The notes under the pieces: generated by a model
The model's input: only the letters and a program-made list of their open reading frames with translations
Databases searched by the model: none
Told to the model about the DNA's origin: nothing
DNA from: Bagarius yarrelli
Taxonomy: Eukaryota; Chordata; Actinopteri; Siluriformes; Sisoridae
Assembly (NCBI GenBank): GCA_005784505.1
Contig: VCAZ01000019.1
Coordinates: forward strand, 1,598,501 to 1,662,500
Reading direction: 5' to 3'
Length of the DNA stretch: 64,000 bases
In this document: piece by piece, positions 10,795-22,252 of the stretch
How positions within the stretch are numbered: the first letter of the stretch is position 1
Layout of the letters: each line of letters begins with the position of its first letter
Program-made: the position numbers and the translations under genes

Positions 10795-12265
10795 GATGCT
10801 CCTTCCCCGAGAGTTTCCCACCGGAACTATAGCTAAAAATCGCCCTGGTCACAAACACACCGATTCTTTCGTTACTTACGAGAAAAAGTCACATGTTTAG
10901 GTGGCTAGTAACCACTAACACACACACACACACTGAACACTGACTGAAACGTCCCACCGAGCTCTGATTTGCCAGACTGGAAGAACTTCCTTTAGCGTTC
11001 GTTTATATTTACTTTCAGGAGATTTAAGGAGAACTTTTAAATCTTTAGTTGGTCATTCGGTAAATCCCGACGCGCCATTTTAATATTTAAAAACCGACTT
11101 TAACCGAAAAAAAGGTTTAAAAATATATTCCGCACACGGGGCTTTACGGTAAAACGCTTCCGAAGTACCGCCGGTAGATGGCGACATTTAGCTATAGCAT
11201 CTGTAAGCATTTATCCACAGAGAAAAGAAATAAATTTCTAAGATATAAATTTCTAACAAATAAAATAAATATCTATATTAAATTCTAATAAATAGTTAAA
11301 TCTGTCTACGAATATCTGACACTTGATATAAGAGCTCAACACCAGTTTAATTTTTTTTATTATTAAATATGAGATCGTTCATAAAAAATTATAAAATAGA
11401 TATAACACACTAATGATAAGAAATATTTGATCAAATTTTGGCCAAAATTAGGCAGGGATTTATCTATACTAAGATGATCGACAAGTCAGTATATAGAAAA
11501 AGAAAAGACTCGCTCGTCTGTGAAGCATGATGGTGGTAGTGTCATGGCGTGGATTAGTATGGATGCTTCTGGAACTAACACCGTCATCCTTCTTAATGAC
11601 ATACCGCGTTATGGTACTAAAAACGACTTCACAGAAACATTCTGTCTTTCAATTTACAGATAAATAGTTTTATGATAATTGGGATGAGCTCCATAAGAGA
11701 AAAAAGACTATAATTCGAATAATACACTTTAAACAGCTTTTAATAAAGGATTTAATAAAAAGAAAAATAGGATGTTTAGGACTAAGTCAATAATCAGGTC
11801 TTATTTCATGACGCAACCAAATATTATACATATTTTTTTTAATCCAATACATTTTCTTCCCTTAAAACTATTTGGTTTTATATTAAAGATCCTTTGTTTT
11901 ATATCGTTTAACACTTCTAGTTGTAAAATACTATAGCAAATAATATTTCATATCGCTGTTGCAGTTATTTTGAGGGGGTTGTGTTAGTCTGTCTCTTGCT
12001 TAATGAAATCTGACACTGCTTTTTAACACTGTTGCATAATTCTGGACTAAGTAAACTGTTACTGTAGAACGTTGTATCCTCCGGACAGCAGATCACATGG
12101 TACCAACAAGTATGCAATGAGGCATAGTTTCTAAAAAGCGCATTTGTTCCCCTTCTTAATAGGTTTTTGCTAATACGCATGCTAATGAAATGTCATTTCA
12201 AAAACATATCTAAGTGCTAAATTATCAGTTTATTTTTCCCACAATTTCTTCTGGCTTAGGTTTGA

Positions 12266-12450
12266 TTTACATTTACAGCATCTGTGCAGACGCCCTTATC
12301 CAGAGAGACTTACATTTATCTCATTTATACAGTTGGGGGTTAAGGGTCCTGCTCAGTGGCCCCAACAGTGATAACTTAGGTATACTGGGAATCGATCCAA
12401 CAAACTTCAGGTTGGTACGCCAACACCTTAACCACTGAGCTAACACCTTA
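12266..12450 (-). repeat. tRNA-derived SINE-like element, family 1
   Basis: Reverse copy. It runs from tttacatttacagcatctg through gggttaagggtcctgctcag and ggaatcgatccaac to ccttaaccactgagctaac. The B-box-like ggaatcgatcc and the anticodon-arm-like ccaacaccttaaccac match the other copies. Confidence 0.7.
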
Positions 12451-12479
12451 GTGTTACAGACTGACACACACTTAACATG

Positions 12480-12950
12480 CAAAAAAATCATGAAGGGGGC
12501 AAATACTTTTTCACAGCAGCCTATATACACAGAAATAATATACATAACAATGTCAAGGGTTACCCCATCCTATTAAAATCATTTTTTATATATATATTAT
12601 TTTTGTGGCTTCTATATAGAGTGCTGTGAAAAAGTATTTGCCCCTACCTGATTTCTTTTTTTGTCACACTTAAATGTTTCAGATGATCAAACAGACTTAA
12701 ACATTAGACAAACATAACCCAAGGAAACATTTATTTATTTAGGGAACAAAAACTCCACAGACTTACACGACCCTATGAGAAAAAGTAATTGCCCCCTAAA
12801 CCGAATAACTGGTTGTGCCATCCTTAGCAGCAACAACTGCAATCAAGCGTTTGCAATAACTGGCAACGATCCTTTTTACATCACCTGCGGAGACATTTTG
12901 TCCCACACTTCTTTGCAGAATTGTTTTAAATCAGCCACATTGAAGGATTT
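12480..12950. mobile_element. two outward-facing DNA-transposon ends
   Basis: The sequence gtgaaaaagtatttgcccc occurs forward at about 12628-12646, and its complement ggggcaaatactttttcac lies at about 12494-12512. These are recognisable terminal sequences of a common fish non-autonomous DNA transposon. The second copy continues with tttttgtcacacttaaatg and may extend to about 13000. No transposase frame is present. Confidence 0.55.
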
Positions 12951-13689
12951 CCGTTTTTTTTAACGTCATGCCAAAGCATCTCAACTGTATTCAAGTCTGG
13001 ACATTTATTTTGTTTTTTTAAGCCACTCAATGGTAGACTTACTGGTGTGTTTTGGATCATTGCCCTGCTATTGTATATATCGTTTATTATTTTTAGCTAT
13101 TATATTGCTTGTTAGTTTATTTTTGTTTCACCTACAACTCCACCTCGCTATACTTCCGTCTCTCACTTTAATTCCCTGTTATAAAGCTATATCAAACTAC
13201 ATTCATTGGCCATTTAATAGTAACAATGAATACGACGATGTAGCTTAAGGTTCTGTAATTTATTTCCAAGGCCACTGAATACAATTGCCTTAAATGTTGA
13301 ATTTCATCAGCATGAATAAATAAATGACAGAATATTAGTCTACTATCTACATGTGTTTATTTTCTAACCTTAATTGTAATAATTTTACTAAAATGAAATG
13401 TTTTTATGCATCTCAGTTTTAATTCTGAATAGTTGATTTGTAAAAAATAAAAAAAAATAAAAATTTATCTTCTCTGCCCTTTTTGCTTCTTTTCAACAGA
13501 GCCAGGTTTTCTTCAGGTGATAGTCTTTTACAATGATTGATTGTCAATATAAACTGTAAAGACAATCGCATAACCTGAATTAAACCCCAAACTAATATTA
13601 AAAATGTGATATATTATTGTCACTTAACTGTTTTCCTTCTTTTTTGTCTTCCTTCCCCACTCTCTCTCTCTCTCTCTCTCTCTCTGTCA

Positions 13690-14150
13690 AGCTACATATG
13701 CCACAACGGAGCTGCCAGTAATGCAGACCCCCATCTCCACCCCGGACCTGTCGGGCCCTTCCCTGTGACCTGCTCTAGTTGATTACATCACCAGGGTGAC
13801 CAAGGACGTCCCACTCCGCCATAAAAGACGTTCCAGCTGTTCTTTAAGGACTAATGATTAAGTTGCTCACACACACACACACACAGTGTAACCACATAAT
13901 TCCTGCTACCTGTTTTTCACCCAAATGAGGATGGGTTCTCTGTTAAGTCTGGTTCCTCTCAAGGTTTCTTTCTATTCCTATCTCAGGGAGTTTTTCCTTG
14001 CCACCGTCGCCCCCGGCTTGCTCATCAGGGACAAACCGATTTCTGTTTCATTTTTATCTTATCATTTCTTCGATTGTGTAAAGCTGCTTTGCAACAATGA
14101 CCATTGTAAAAAGTGCCATACAAATGAAATTGAATTGAATTGAATATATT
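13690..14150 (+). repeat. dispersed teleost repeat ending in TGAAT-type tail
   Basis: Contains caaatgaggatgggttctc, tctggttcctctcaaggtt, tttttccttgccaccgtcgc and gtaaagctgctttgcaacaa, and ends with gaaattgaattgaattgaa. The terminal short direct repeat is typical of non-LTR-mobilised elements. The 72-residue frame inside it is repeat-derived. Confidence 0.65.
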
Positions 14151-14938
14151 ATTGAATATTTTTCTCAGTATTTGCTACTTACTGCAACTGGGGTTGCCAG
14201 ATTTCACCTAAAAGTCTTTTTGCCAATAATTAGATAATTGTGACATAAAACAAATTACTTTACATGCAAAGAAAGGTATTAAAACTAAACTAAACAATTT
14301 CTTTCCATTAATTTGTTGGACTAGAGCTATATTAGTTATTGTTACTCCTAAATGCCAAATGCTACAACGGAAGAAATGAGTTAATTTGTGTTCAGACTAA
14401 GAGACAACAATATCTGAATGTTGAGACACCCTGGAAATTCATCCTGATCGTGTTTTAATGTAGATATTTTGTAATAATCTGTTGCATCACCATTGTATTT
14501 CCATTGAATTATTAAGACAAGGGGGAAGTGTCACATCTTCTATTTTTCTTTCTCTGGTACTGAAAACTGCACATGAGGCTGATTAAAACTTAACTTTCAG
14601 CTGCAGGAAATGTTAAAAATCACACACATTCCTCGCCACCCACTTTTTCCTCAAGGAAGTCTGAAGTCTACTTCACGGTCAATGAGAGTGTAGGAACCTA
14701 AAATGAAAGGAAATGAAACTCTGGGTTACGGGTGACTGACAGGGTTTAATGGAGAGTATAACACTACTGAAAATACTCATTCATTCAATCTGTAAGGTTC
14801 TTCACATTGTTCTCGAAATGTTAGTTCATGTTAATGGTCTAAAATTGATTATTCTGTTAGTGTGTTAATAGGTCAGTACTGAAAATTACATAAGGGGTGT
14901 CTAATTGATTGGTTAATAATGTTGCTTTCTTTTACTGC

Positions 14939-17900
14939 TCATAAGAACATCTTAAGGATTCTGGCTTTAAAGTGCTGCAGTGTGCTGCCGTCCATGCTTT
15001 TCGCCATTTCCTGGGCTGACAGGATCCCCTGATGAGCCTCGTCGAACAGCTCGGCACCGATCGCAGCTCGAACGCGTTCCTTCCAGGCGCTGAGTTTTGG
15101 ACGTCCATTAAAGACATCTACACCTGCACCTACAGGCTGAGTGCCAGGACACAGGAAATAGTGGGTTAGAGACTGAGAGAGTAATAAAATTTACAACACC
15201 TCTGAAACTAGCAGCTTTTTTTAGCTTTCTTGTTGATTAGTGCTTGCAAAGTGAATAATTTGTGATCATGTCTTTATTTGTATTGAGCACTAAACTAGGG
15301 CAAAGACCTCGCTTTATTGACACTGAAAGTGACATCATGTGACATTTGTGTTCCTTATCGAACATAAAAACTATTCAAACTTCTGATTCTGCATTTTGTT
15401 AAAAAACAATAAAAACAATTGCCTAAAGATATTTAGCGCTGTATTCAGGATCACAAGCTACACTGTACAACACCGGGTGCCAAAACTAACCAAAAAGGGG
15501 AAGCATACACCCTCTGTTAATGTGAAAGCTAAGAAACCGTACATTAAAGTGAAACAATATGTGGAATTTAAGCCACTGTTCTGCTATGAACTCCACAGAA
15601 ATGGGTTTAACAGGGGAGTTTCATTAAATATCAAGTACCAAGAAGCTTTATTGTTATTCTCAATACACATTGAAATGTAACCCCGTTTTTCCAGGATCAT
15701 TGATGCTACATAAAAAAAATACACAAAACAACAAAGAGCTACTCAACAGAACAACACCACAAAGCTAAAGACTGAAAAATAAGGAATTTGAAACAATAGA
15801 GAAATTCGGATTCACCTGGTCTGAGCTGTTCATTTGCAGCATATGGGCAACTGAATAAGTAATTAACTAAAGAGAATCTAGTGGTTTAATCTAAGAATAT
15901 TATTTTATAGGTGTAGATAAGGAAATGTTAACATTTACAGAAGGTGACAATCCAGTGTCTCTTAGTGTTTTGCACTAAGGCCTGATAAGTGTTAAGTGGA
16001 AATTCAGGGGATTCTTGATTTTATTCGGTCTGTGACGGAGCTCGTAACTCAAATTACTTGTATGTCGAATTAATTTTCCCCATTGAAATAAATTAAAATG
16101 CCATTAATCCGTTTCATGTCCCAAAAAACCAACAGTTTTTTAAGTTACATGTTTATAAGTAAAAAAATAAACTTATAAATAACGAATATTGTATAAAAAC
16201 AATGCAATCCAATAGAATGTACTATAATAAACTGGTTTCATTAACTATGTAACCGAGCATTCGTCGCAGATTCACCTAAAAACTCCAGCATAATAAAATA
16301 AAGAACGAAAGCAGTCCGAAATGTACTGAACTCGGTATAGACACCTGTTTGCAACTTTCTTCCCATCTCACACTCTTGCGCACATACACTCTCACCAAAA
16401 CCAAAACTACGGCATGCCCCGAGAGGAAAAATAACACAAAAACACGGTATGCTGGCGGATGTTACGGCGTTTACTGTGGCGGTCGCTACGCCAACTAGCG
16501 GGGGGGGGGGGGGGGGTGGGGGGGGGGGGGGGTATCTGAAACTGGCTTTAAACTCAAATTTTAGCTCGCAACTCAAAGGTTGTTTGTCTGTATGTGACCT
16601 TGTAATAGACTGGCGATCTGTCCAAAGTGACCCCTGCCTTTCAAACCAATGACAGCTGGAATAGACTCCAGCAGATCTCTGTGACCCTTATTAAGAATAA
16701 GCGGGTATAGATAATAGATGGATATTTATGGGCTTTTTTAGCCCTTATTTAAAGAAGAGGGCAAAAAGTGTAATAAAACAGGGGGGGGTATGACTGGGAA
16801 AGAGCCCAAGCCAGAATCGAACCCATGTCGTCTAGAGCACAACAGCGTGTGTGTCGGCAGACTACCTACTAGGCCTTGGCACAGACATAGTATATTAATT
16901 TAATTATTATTTAATTATAAAACCCTACCCTAATTGTCTCATTCCTGATAGTCTGCAATCTTTTGATGAAATCCTCTCTACATTTCCACAGAAATGGATC
17001 CGTTACACTTGTACCTGCATGATTTCCACGATCGCAACCAGATCAGCTAAAGAGATCTCCTCTCCTGCGATGAACGGTCTGTCTTGAATGAACTTTTCCT
17101 CGACAAGCTTCAGTGAGCCGTCGAGATCTTCCAGAGCAGCATCCATTTTTTCCTTAGGAACCTCAACACCCATAACCGTTGGAATCATGAGCTAAAGACA
17201 AAAGCATTTACAGTTAAAACATTGTCAGTGTTATGAAACTAAGCAACTGGAGGCTAGAATAATAAACCAGAGAAATCATTTGTTAGATTGGACTGATGAC
17301 CTCTTACTTTTAGCCATAATATCTTGGACCCGTGGGGTCTCATGGCTGAATGCTGCCAGGCCAGATACTCATTCACCCGCGCCCTCTTCTGCACGTCAGC
17401 TGGGTACCAGTGGTCTGGGGTGCCATATTTCTCCACCAGGTACTGCATAATGGCAATACTGATAAAAGAGGGTATAGAATAGCTCATGTTTTGTTTAGTC
17501 TTACAAGCATTCAGAAATGTAGATAACATAGCAGATACCAGTGTAACAATATATGAATAAAAATATCTATTTTAATTAGTTTAAAAATACATAACAGTTG
17601 TATTAAGAAGTATTTTAAAACCAGGCCAATGCATTGATTTCCAGTCTGACTTGATCAAAAGAATATCAATTAAGTGTAAACCTGTCCAATCTGGCAGCAC
17701 CAGGAGGAAACCCGTCCAATACGGCAAAACAGGGCAGAAACTTGTCCCATTGAGCAACACCGGGTGGAAACCCGTCCCGTCTGGCTACACCGGGAGGAAA
17801 CCCGTCCCGTCTGGCTACACCGGGAGGAAACCCGTCCCGTCTGGCTACACCGGGAGGAAACCCGTCCCGTCTGGCTACACCGGGAGGAAACCCGTCCCGT

Positions 17901-20900
17901 CTGGACCTACCGGATGGAAACCGCCCGTTCCGTGGGAAACCCGTCTGCTTCCCGTCTGGCTACACCGGGAGGAAACCCGTCCCGTCTGGCTACACCGGGA
18001 GGAAACCCGTCCCGTCTGGCTACACCGGGAGGAAACCCGTCCCGTCTGGCTACACCGGGAGGAAACCCGTCCCGTCTGGCTACACCGGGAGGAAGCCCGT
18101 TAAATACGGCAAAACCAGGCAGAAACCCGTCTCATCTGGCAAAACCGGGTAATAAAAATAAAGACATTTTCACCCGTATCGCCCGATAATTTATCAGTTT
18201 GGCAGATATTGTGCATCCATTGTTTCTTTTATACATCTGAGCAACTGGGGGTTAAGGGCCTTGCTCAGCAGCCCAATGTTGGCAGCTTGGTGGTGCTGGA
18301 AATTGAACTACGATTCTCCAATTAGCAGTCCAACACCTTAACCACTAAACTACCACTTTCTTACAAAGAACCAAGGGGACTTTTCATAGCTTGTGACCAG
18401 AAAAGTGTACAAAAGGAATGTTAAATGCTTTATTGCTTCTTGACAGAGAGTCTGAGATGGTCACTATGCCCACAGAGGTGTGACCAAATCAAATCTTTAC
18501 ACTTCCTGGTACAGGTGGCAACATGGACAGAATGACTGTGGCTGGCTGGAAGACTGATTTATCCTGATGTAAAAAGCACTCCTTACAACCTTTACGAGCA
18601 GAAAAGCAGCACAGAGCTTAAGGCTACATGCTTGAGGCACAGATTTACAGCATGTAAACGGCACAGCGGTCGGGCATGATGCAATCTAGCTGAGATTCCT
18701 CATCGGTTACTTCATGCTAATAAATACAAAGACAGGAAGTTTGTCTTGACACGGAGTGTTGAGTAGAACCTACTCAGTATTTGTCCACCAGCTAAACATT
18801 AAAAAAAAAAAGGAAATAGAGCCATAATAGATCTCAGTTCTCATAATGGAACTCAGTTTTTAGTGCATTTTCTCTATGACTGGATAAAGTAAATATAAAA
18901 AGATAAAGTAAATATCACATTTAAAATGTACCGTTCATGCTTTATTAAAAAATACTTTAAAATAAACTAAAATTAAACAGAAGAAAAACTGTAAAGAAAA
19001 TGGACTTGGCGGGTAAAGAAAAAAAAAATAGACAAAATATTGAGATGATGATATGAATATGGTAATATGGAGTTTGTGTGTGTAGTTTCAGTCCATCAAA
19101 CTATAATAAACATTTTTAACAAGTTTATAACCACTTTTCATTTGATGGTTTAAGTTTATAGCATTATAGCAGTGTTGGGTTTATTATTTCATTGAGCTTC
19201 TATTACCAGTATTACGGCGCTTCATCTCTTATTGCACTCTGGATTGAATCAACAAAGCCTGTGTTATTCAGAACAATCAAAGTCTTTCTGACATTCGGTT
19301 TTGTCCAGTAGGCAACAAAAGCAGCCTTTATAAACGTATCATCACTAAGGAATCGTTTTTTATTTTATTTGTTAAGTATTTGTGCTGTAAAAAAAAACAA
19401 AAACCCACAGACTAAATAAATAACATAACCATGTGTATTCTATGGATTCTTTACAGGGACACACAGATGCGAGTCTCACTGTGGTTTGTGGTCTTTTCAT
19501 GCACGTACAGTTGTACAAATTAATACAAGTTTTCCTTTCATTAAATTATAAATCACTTGACATGTAAAACACACACCTTTCCCCCAGGCAAAAATCTCCG
19601 TCTCGGATGGCGGGTACTTTTCTCATCATGTTGATCTTGCCAAACTCTTCGCCATAGTGCTCACCTGAAGGTACAGCTCAATGAAAAATCATTCTTAAAT
19701 GTTAAAATACCAATAGATTTTTAATTCACATACACACGATAACCTGGCAAATCAATTTAGCAACTGAATTTAGTACAAACCAGCTGATTTTATCACATCA
19801 CCTTAACACGTGCCTCTGAAAGGATCCTGAGAGCAGATTTTACTAGGAATATTTCAAAGGGTTGTGATTTTATTCTTAGAAAAGCCTTCAGCAGGAAAAA
19901 TCTAAATAAAACCACGCCCCTTTCCAATCATTCGAGGAAGCCTCTGTCAATCATACGGTCCCTGGAGTAAGACCCACCTACTGAGTAGTTATATGCTTGT
20001 GTTATCACTTTTAATTAGCGGTTCCGTCGTTTATTAAACGTTGTTTGAGTATGTATTGGTTGATATCACAACCTGGAGTATGTGTTTATGTTTTGTGTAT
20101 ATTTAAAACTCAATTAGTTTTAGATTTTTGACCAGATTTATGTATTGTTTAAACTAAAAAACAATAAATTGACTCTTTATCGAATTTTAGTCTGATATGA
20201 TCAAAACAACCCCAATTAGGCAGGAATCTGCCCAAATCTGGCAACCCTGTGAACACAATGGCCCTTTTGTCGATTAAAATAAATGAGATTGGACACGTTG
20301 TAGAATTTTGGCAGATCTTTTTTTTAGTTATCTGTATCGATATTCGATGTAAGGATATCGATACACTATTATGAACAAAAATATTGCGATAGCTGCATCC
20401 AGAATAAGGATTAACATATCGATTGTGAACAAAAATATTGCGATTATAGTTAGCTGTATCGATACCAGAGGTTAGAATATCGATACACGAACATGAGCAA
20501 AAGTATTGTGATAGTTGGATGTATAGATAATTTTACACAGCCCTACGGAACCACGATCACTGCTCTAAAGTGAGTGTTGTACATACAGTCTAAAGTACAT
20601 TAAACTGGGCAAAAACTAGTACAGGTTTCCCCTCGTGTAAATAAAACCTTCTTCCTGTGGCATTTTTTAAAACACCATAAAAAAGAGATTTCACAAAAAG
20701 AACACCACCAAAAATTAAGCCACAGAATTTGGCCCTGAAGCCATCTTGTGTTCTGTGCCGCTACGCTGCTTAACGTTTGATTTATTCAAGAGGGCAGTTA
20801 AGAGTTCAGGGCCCTTGCTCAGGGGCCAATGCAGTTAGGTTGGTGTTGATGGGAATTGAACCCACAATATTCTGCTCATCAGTGCACTACCAATTCCCAA

Positions 20901-21398
20901 GCTGTTGTGTAGAAAGGTGTTAAATCTCTACATTTGTGCATCATGTTTTAAAGAACGATGAATGCACGTTTAATAAAAGTTATGTTTTAATTTTATACAT
21001 TATGTTATACAAATAAAATATGAATTATGAAAAAAAAATATGAAATATGAATTCTATGTTTTACTGTTTATTCCAACACCGACTGGAGAGCCAGATTTCA
21101 GGCTAGACATTTAGCTTAACATTATAATTATAGAGATTTTTTTGTAACAAAATAATAATAATAATAATAATAAACCCTTTTCCAGTTATCACACTAATGC
21201 GTTACAGGGCGCACACGGTATGTACTACCCTAACGCACTAAACAGCACACGGTACAGGAACACCACAGTGAAGTGCAGCCTGTTACCTGCCATTAAAGAC
21301 AACTTCTTGTACTCAAACGGAATGTTGTTCTTCTTGGCGAAGATGTAAACTGAGCGACACGGCTGGGAAAAGAGGTCCAAATAAATTTCCAACACCAT
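14939..21398 (-). CDS. gstt1: glutathione S-transferase theta, GSTT1-like, 5 exons
   Basis: Cytosolic theta-class transferase that conjugates glutathione to small electrophiles such as haloalkanes. Exons: 21398-21287, 19664-19577, 17458-17308, 17191-17015, 15136-14939. All borders are GT-AG and the phases close to 241 residues, against 240 in human GSTT1. Seen: N-terminal MVLEIYLDLFSQPCRSVYIF, with Ser11 at the catalytic position of theta GSTs; KVPAIRDGDFCLGES in the thioredoxin-fold half; DHWYPADVQKRARVNEYLAW in the helical domain; FIAGEEISLADLVAI; and PVGAGVDVFNGRPKLSAWKE in the last exon, ending KMFL. The start is the Met that aligns with the family; an in-frame upstream Met at 21440 would add 14 residues lacking similarity. 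Fish have more than one gstt paralog, so the a/b assignment is open. Transcription runs toward the P2X gene. Confidence 0.95.
16016..16570. mobile_element. dispersed element with gtaactcaaattac signature
   Basis: Shares tgtgacggagctcgtaactc, ttttccccattgaaataaat and gccaactagcg with the copy at 60338-60560. It is also related to the longer copy at 49600-49997, which has inverted ends. Probably a non-autonomous DNA transposon. Confidence 0.55.
16500..16532 (+). repeat. poly-G tract
   Basis: Thirty-three bases of G with a single T at 16517, inside the dispersed element. The sister copy near 60500 reads only gcgtttgggtgtctgaag at this point, so the G run is a local expansion. It can form G-quadruplexes in principle. 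Confidence 0.9.
17690..18150 (+). repeat. 30-bp minisatellite
   Basis: Tandem units of 30 bp built from cgggaggaaacccgtcccgt plus ctggctacac, roughly 15 units. The central nine or so are near-identical and the outer ones degenerate. One irregular stretch at about 17905-17955 breaks the register. Because 30 is a multiple of three and the unit lacks stops, all plus frames look open and give 10-residue peptide repeats. These are not genes. The array lies in a gstt1 intron, antisense to that gene. Confidence 0.95.
18195..18361 (-). repeat. tRNA-derived SINE-like element, family 1
   Basis: Reverse copy next to the minisatellite. It has gggggttaagggccttgctc, a diverged B-box-like ggaaattgaac and ccaacaccttaaccactaaa. 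Confidence 0.7.
19665..21286. other. gstt1 intron 1
   Basis: Contains a segment at about 19911-20010 resembling the sequence just upstream of exon 1 (about 21505-21610). A degenerate tandem repeat with cgatatt/tattgcgat motifs lies at about 20330-20525, a diverged SINE-like copy at 20795-20898, and an (ATA)n near 21149-21172. Confidence 0.5.
20795..20898 (-). repeat. partial SINE-like element, family 1
   Basis: Diverged reverse copy with gggcccttgctcaggggcca and ggaattgaaccc. The tail end is missing. Confidence 0.5.
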
Positions 21399-21804
21399 TT
21401 TCCTCGGATAGCCTGTTTCCTCTCCGGCTGTTCGAACCACTTTCGCAACTCACACAAACTTTCAGCCTCCAGGAGAGACACCATAAAAAACCAACAAAAA
21501 AACACGCCCCTTTCTAATCATTTGACGAAGCATCTGTCAATCATGCGCTTTCCAAAATAAGACCCACCCACCGAGCTGATTTATACACGTGTTGTTTCGT
21601 TCTTAATAATTAATTAATATTACAAACTCGGGTATTTTTTTATTTTATAAAACTATATTTTGCGTATTTTATTTAAAAACGTATTTATTTTTATATTATT
21701 GACTAGATTTACAGTAAAAACTAAACCCTTTTTCTTACATTATACAAAATACAAAATGCTGGATTTGTTCAATTATTATTATTATTTTCAATAAAGTTTT
21801 TTTT

Positions 21805-21810
<6 letters not shown>

Positions 21811-21875
<65 letters not shown>
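21811..21875. repeat. (AT)n microsatellite
   Basis: Uninterrupted AT dinucleotide run of about 65 bp, directly next to the LINE-like 3' end. Confidence 0.95.
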
Positions 21876-21877
<2 letters not shown>

Positions 21878-22252
21878 GATGCCTCAGAGCCGCACAAACA
21901 GACTGAGAAACAGCTTCTTTCCTGTGGCTGTTTCTGCACTGAACAGCTGATATACAGTATTAATCACTACCGCACTGCCACTTCTGTACTTTGCACTACC
22001 TTATCATTATGCATCTTGTACAATCTATAACTAGCTATTGTTACACCTCTATACTCTATCCATATACCTCTGTACATTATTTACCCCCACCTCTGTAACT
22101 ATCAACCCCATACCCTATTTATTACACTGCTATTTATTGTAAATAAGCCACTTATAGATGCATTAGATGCTAACTGCATTTTATTGGCTCTGTACATCTA
22201 CCTTGCACAATGACAATAAAGTTGAATCTAATCTAATCTAATCTAATCTAAT
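21878..22252 (+). mobile_element. LINE-like 3' end with TCTAA tail
   Basis: Reads gccgcacaaacagactgaga, aacagcttctttcc, then tgcacaatgacaataaagtt and a tail of five or so TCTAA units at about 22227-22252. The layout (3' UTR, polyadenylation-like aataaa, short tandem tail) fits a 5'-truncated non-LTR retrotransposon. No reverse transcriptase frame remains. Confidence 0.6.

Larger units (their letters stand above)
10795..14938. other. intergenic region between gstt1 and the P2X gene
   Basis: About 4.1 kb, presumably with the P2X promoter near 10795-11000. The rest is repeats: a SINE-like copy at 12266-12450, two transposon ends at about 12480-12525 and 12615-12700, a (CT)n at 13661-13686 and a dispersed repeat at 13690-14150. 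No additional gene was recognised. Confidence 0.5.
15137..17014. other. gstt1 intron 4 with repeats
   Basis: Contains a repeat with outstanding poly-G at 16500-16532, embedded in a dispersed element (about 16016-16570) that also occurs at 49600-49997 and 60338-60560. A partial reverse copy of the 1371-1735 repeat lies at about 16595-16710. No exon was recognised. Confidence 0.5.
17459..19576. other. gstt1 intron 2: minisatellite and SINE
   Basis: Holds the 30-bp minisatellite (about 17690-18150) and a reverse SINE-like copy (18195-18361), followed by about 1.2 kb of AT-rich sequence in which I see nothing further. Confidence 0.6.

Noticed and set aside
17651..18189. Two overlapping plus-strand frames of 150 and 141 residues with decapeptide repeats
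   Set aside because: They are translations of the 30-bp minisatellite, whose unit length keeps several frames open. There is no gene-like context.
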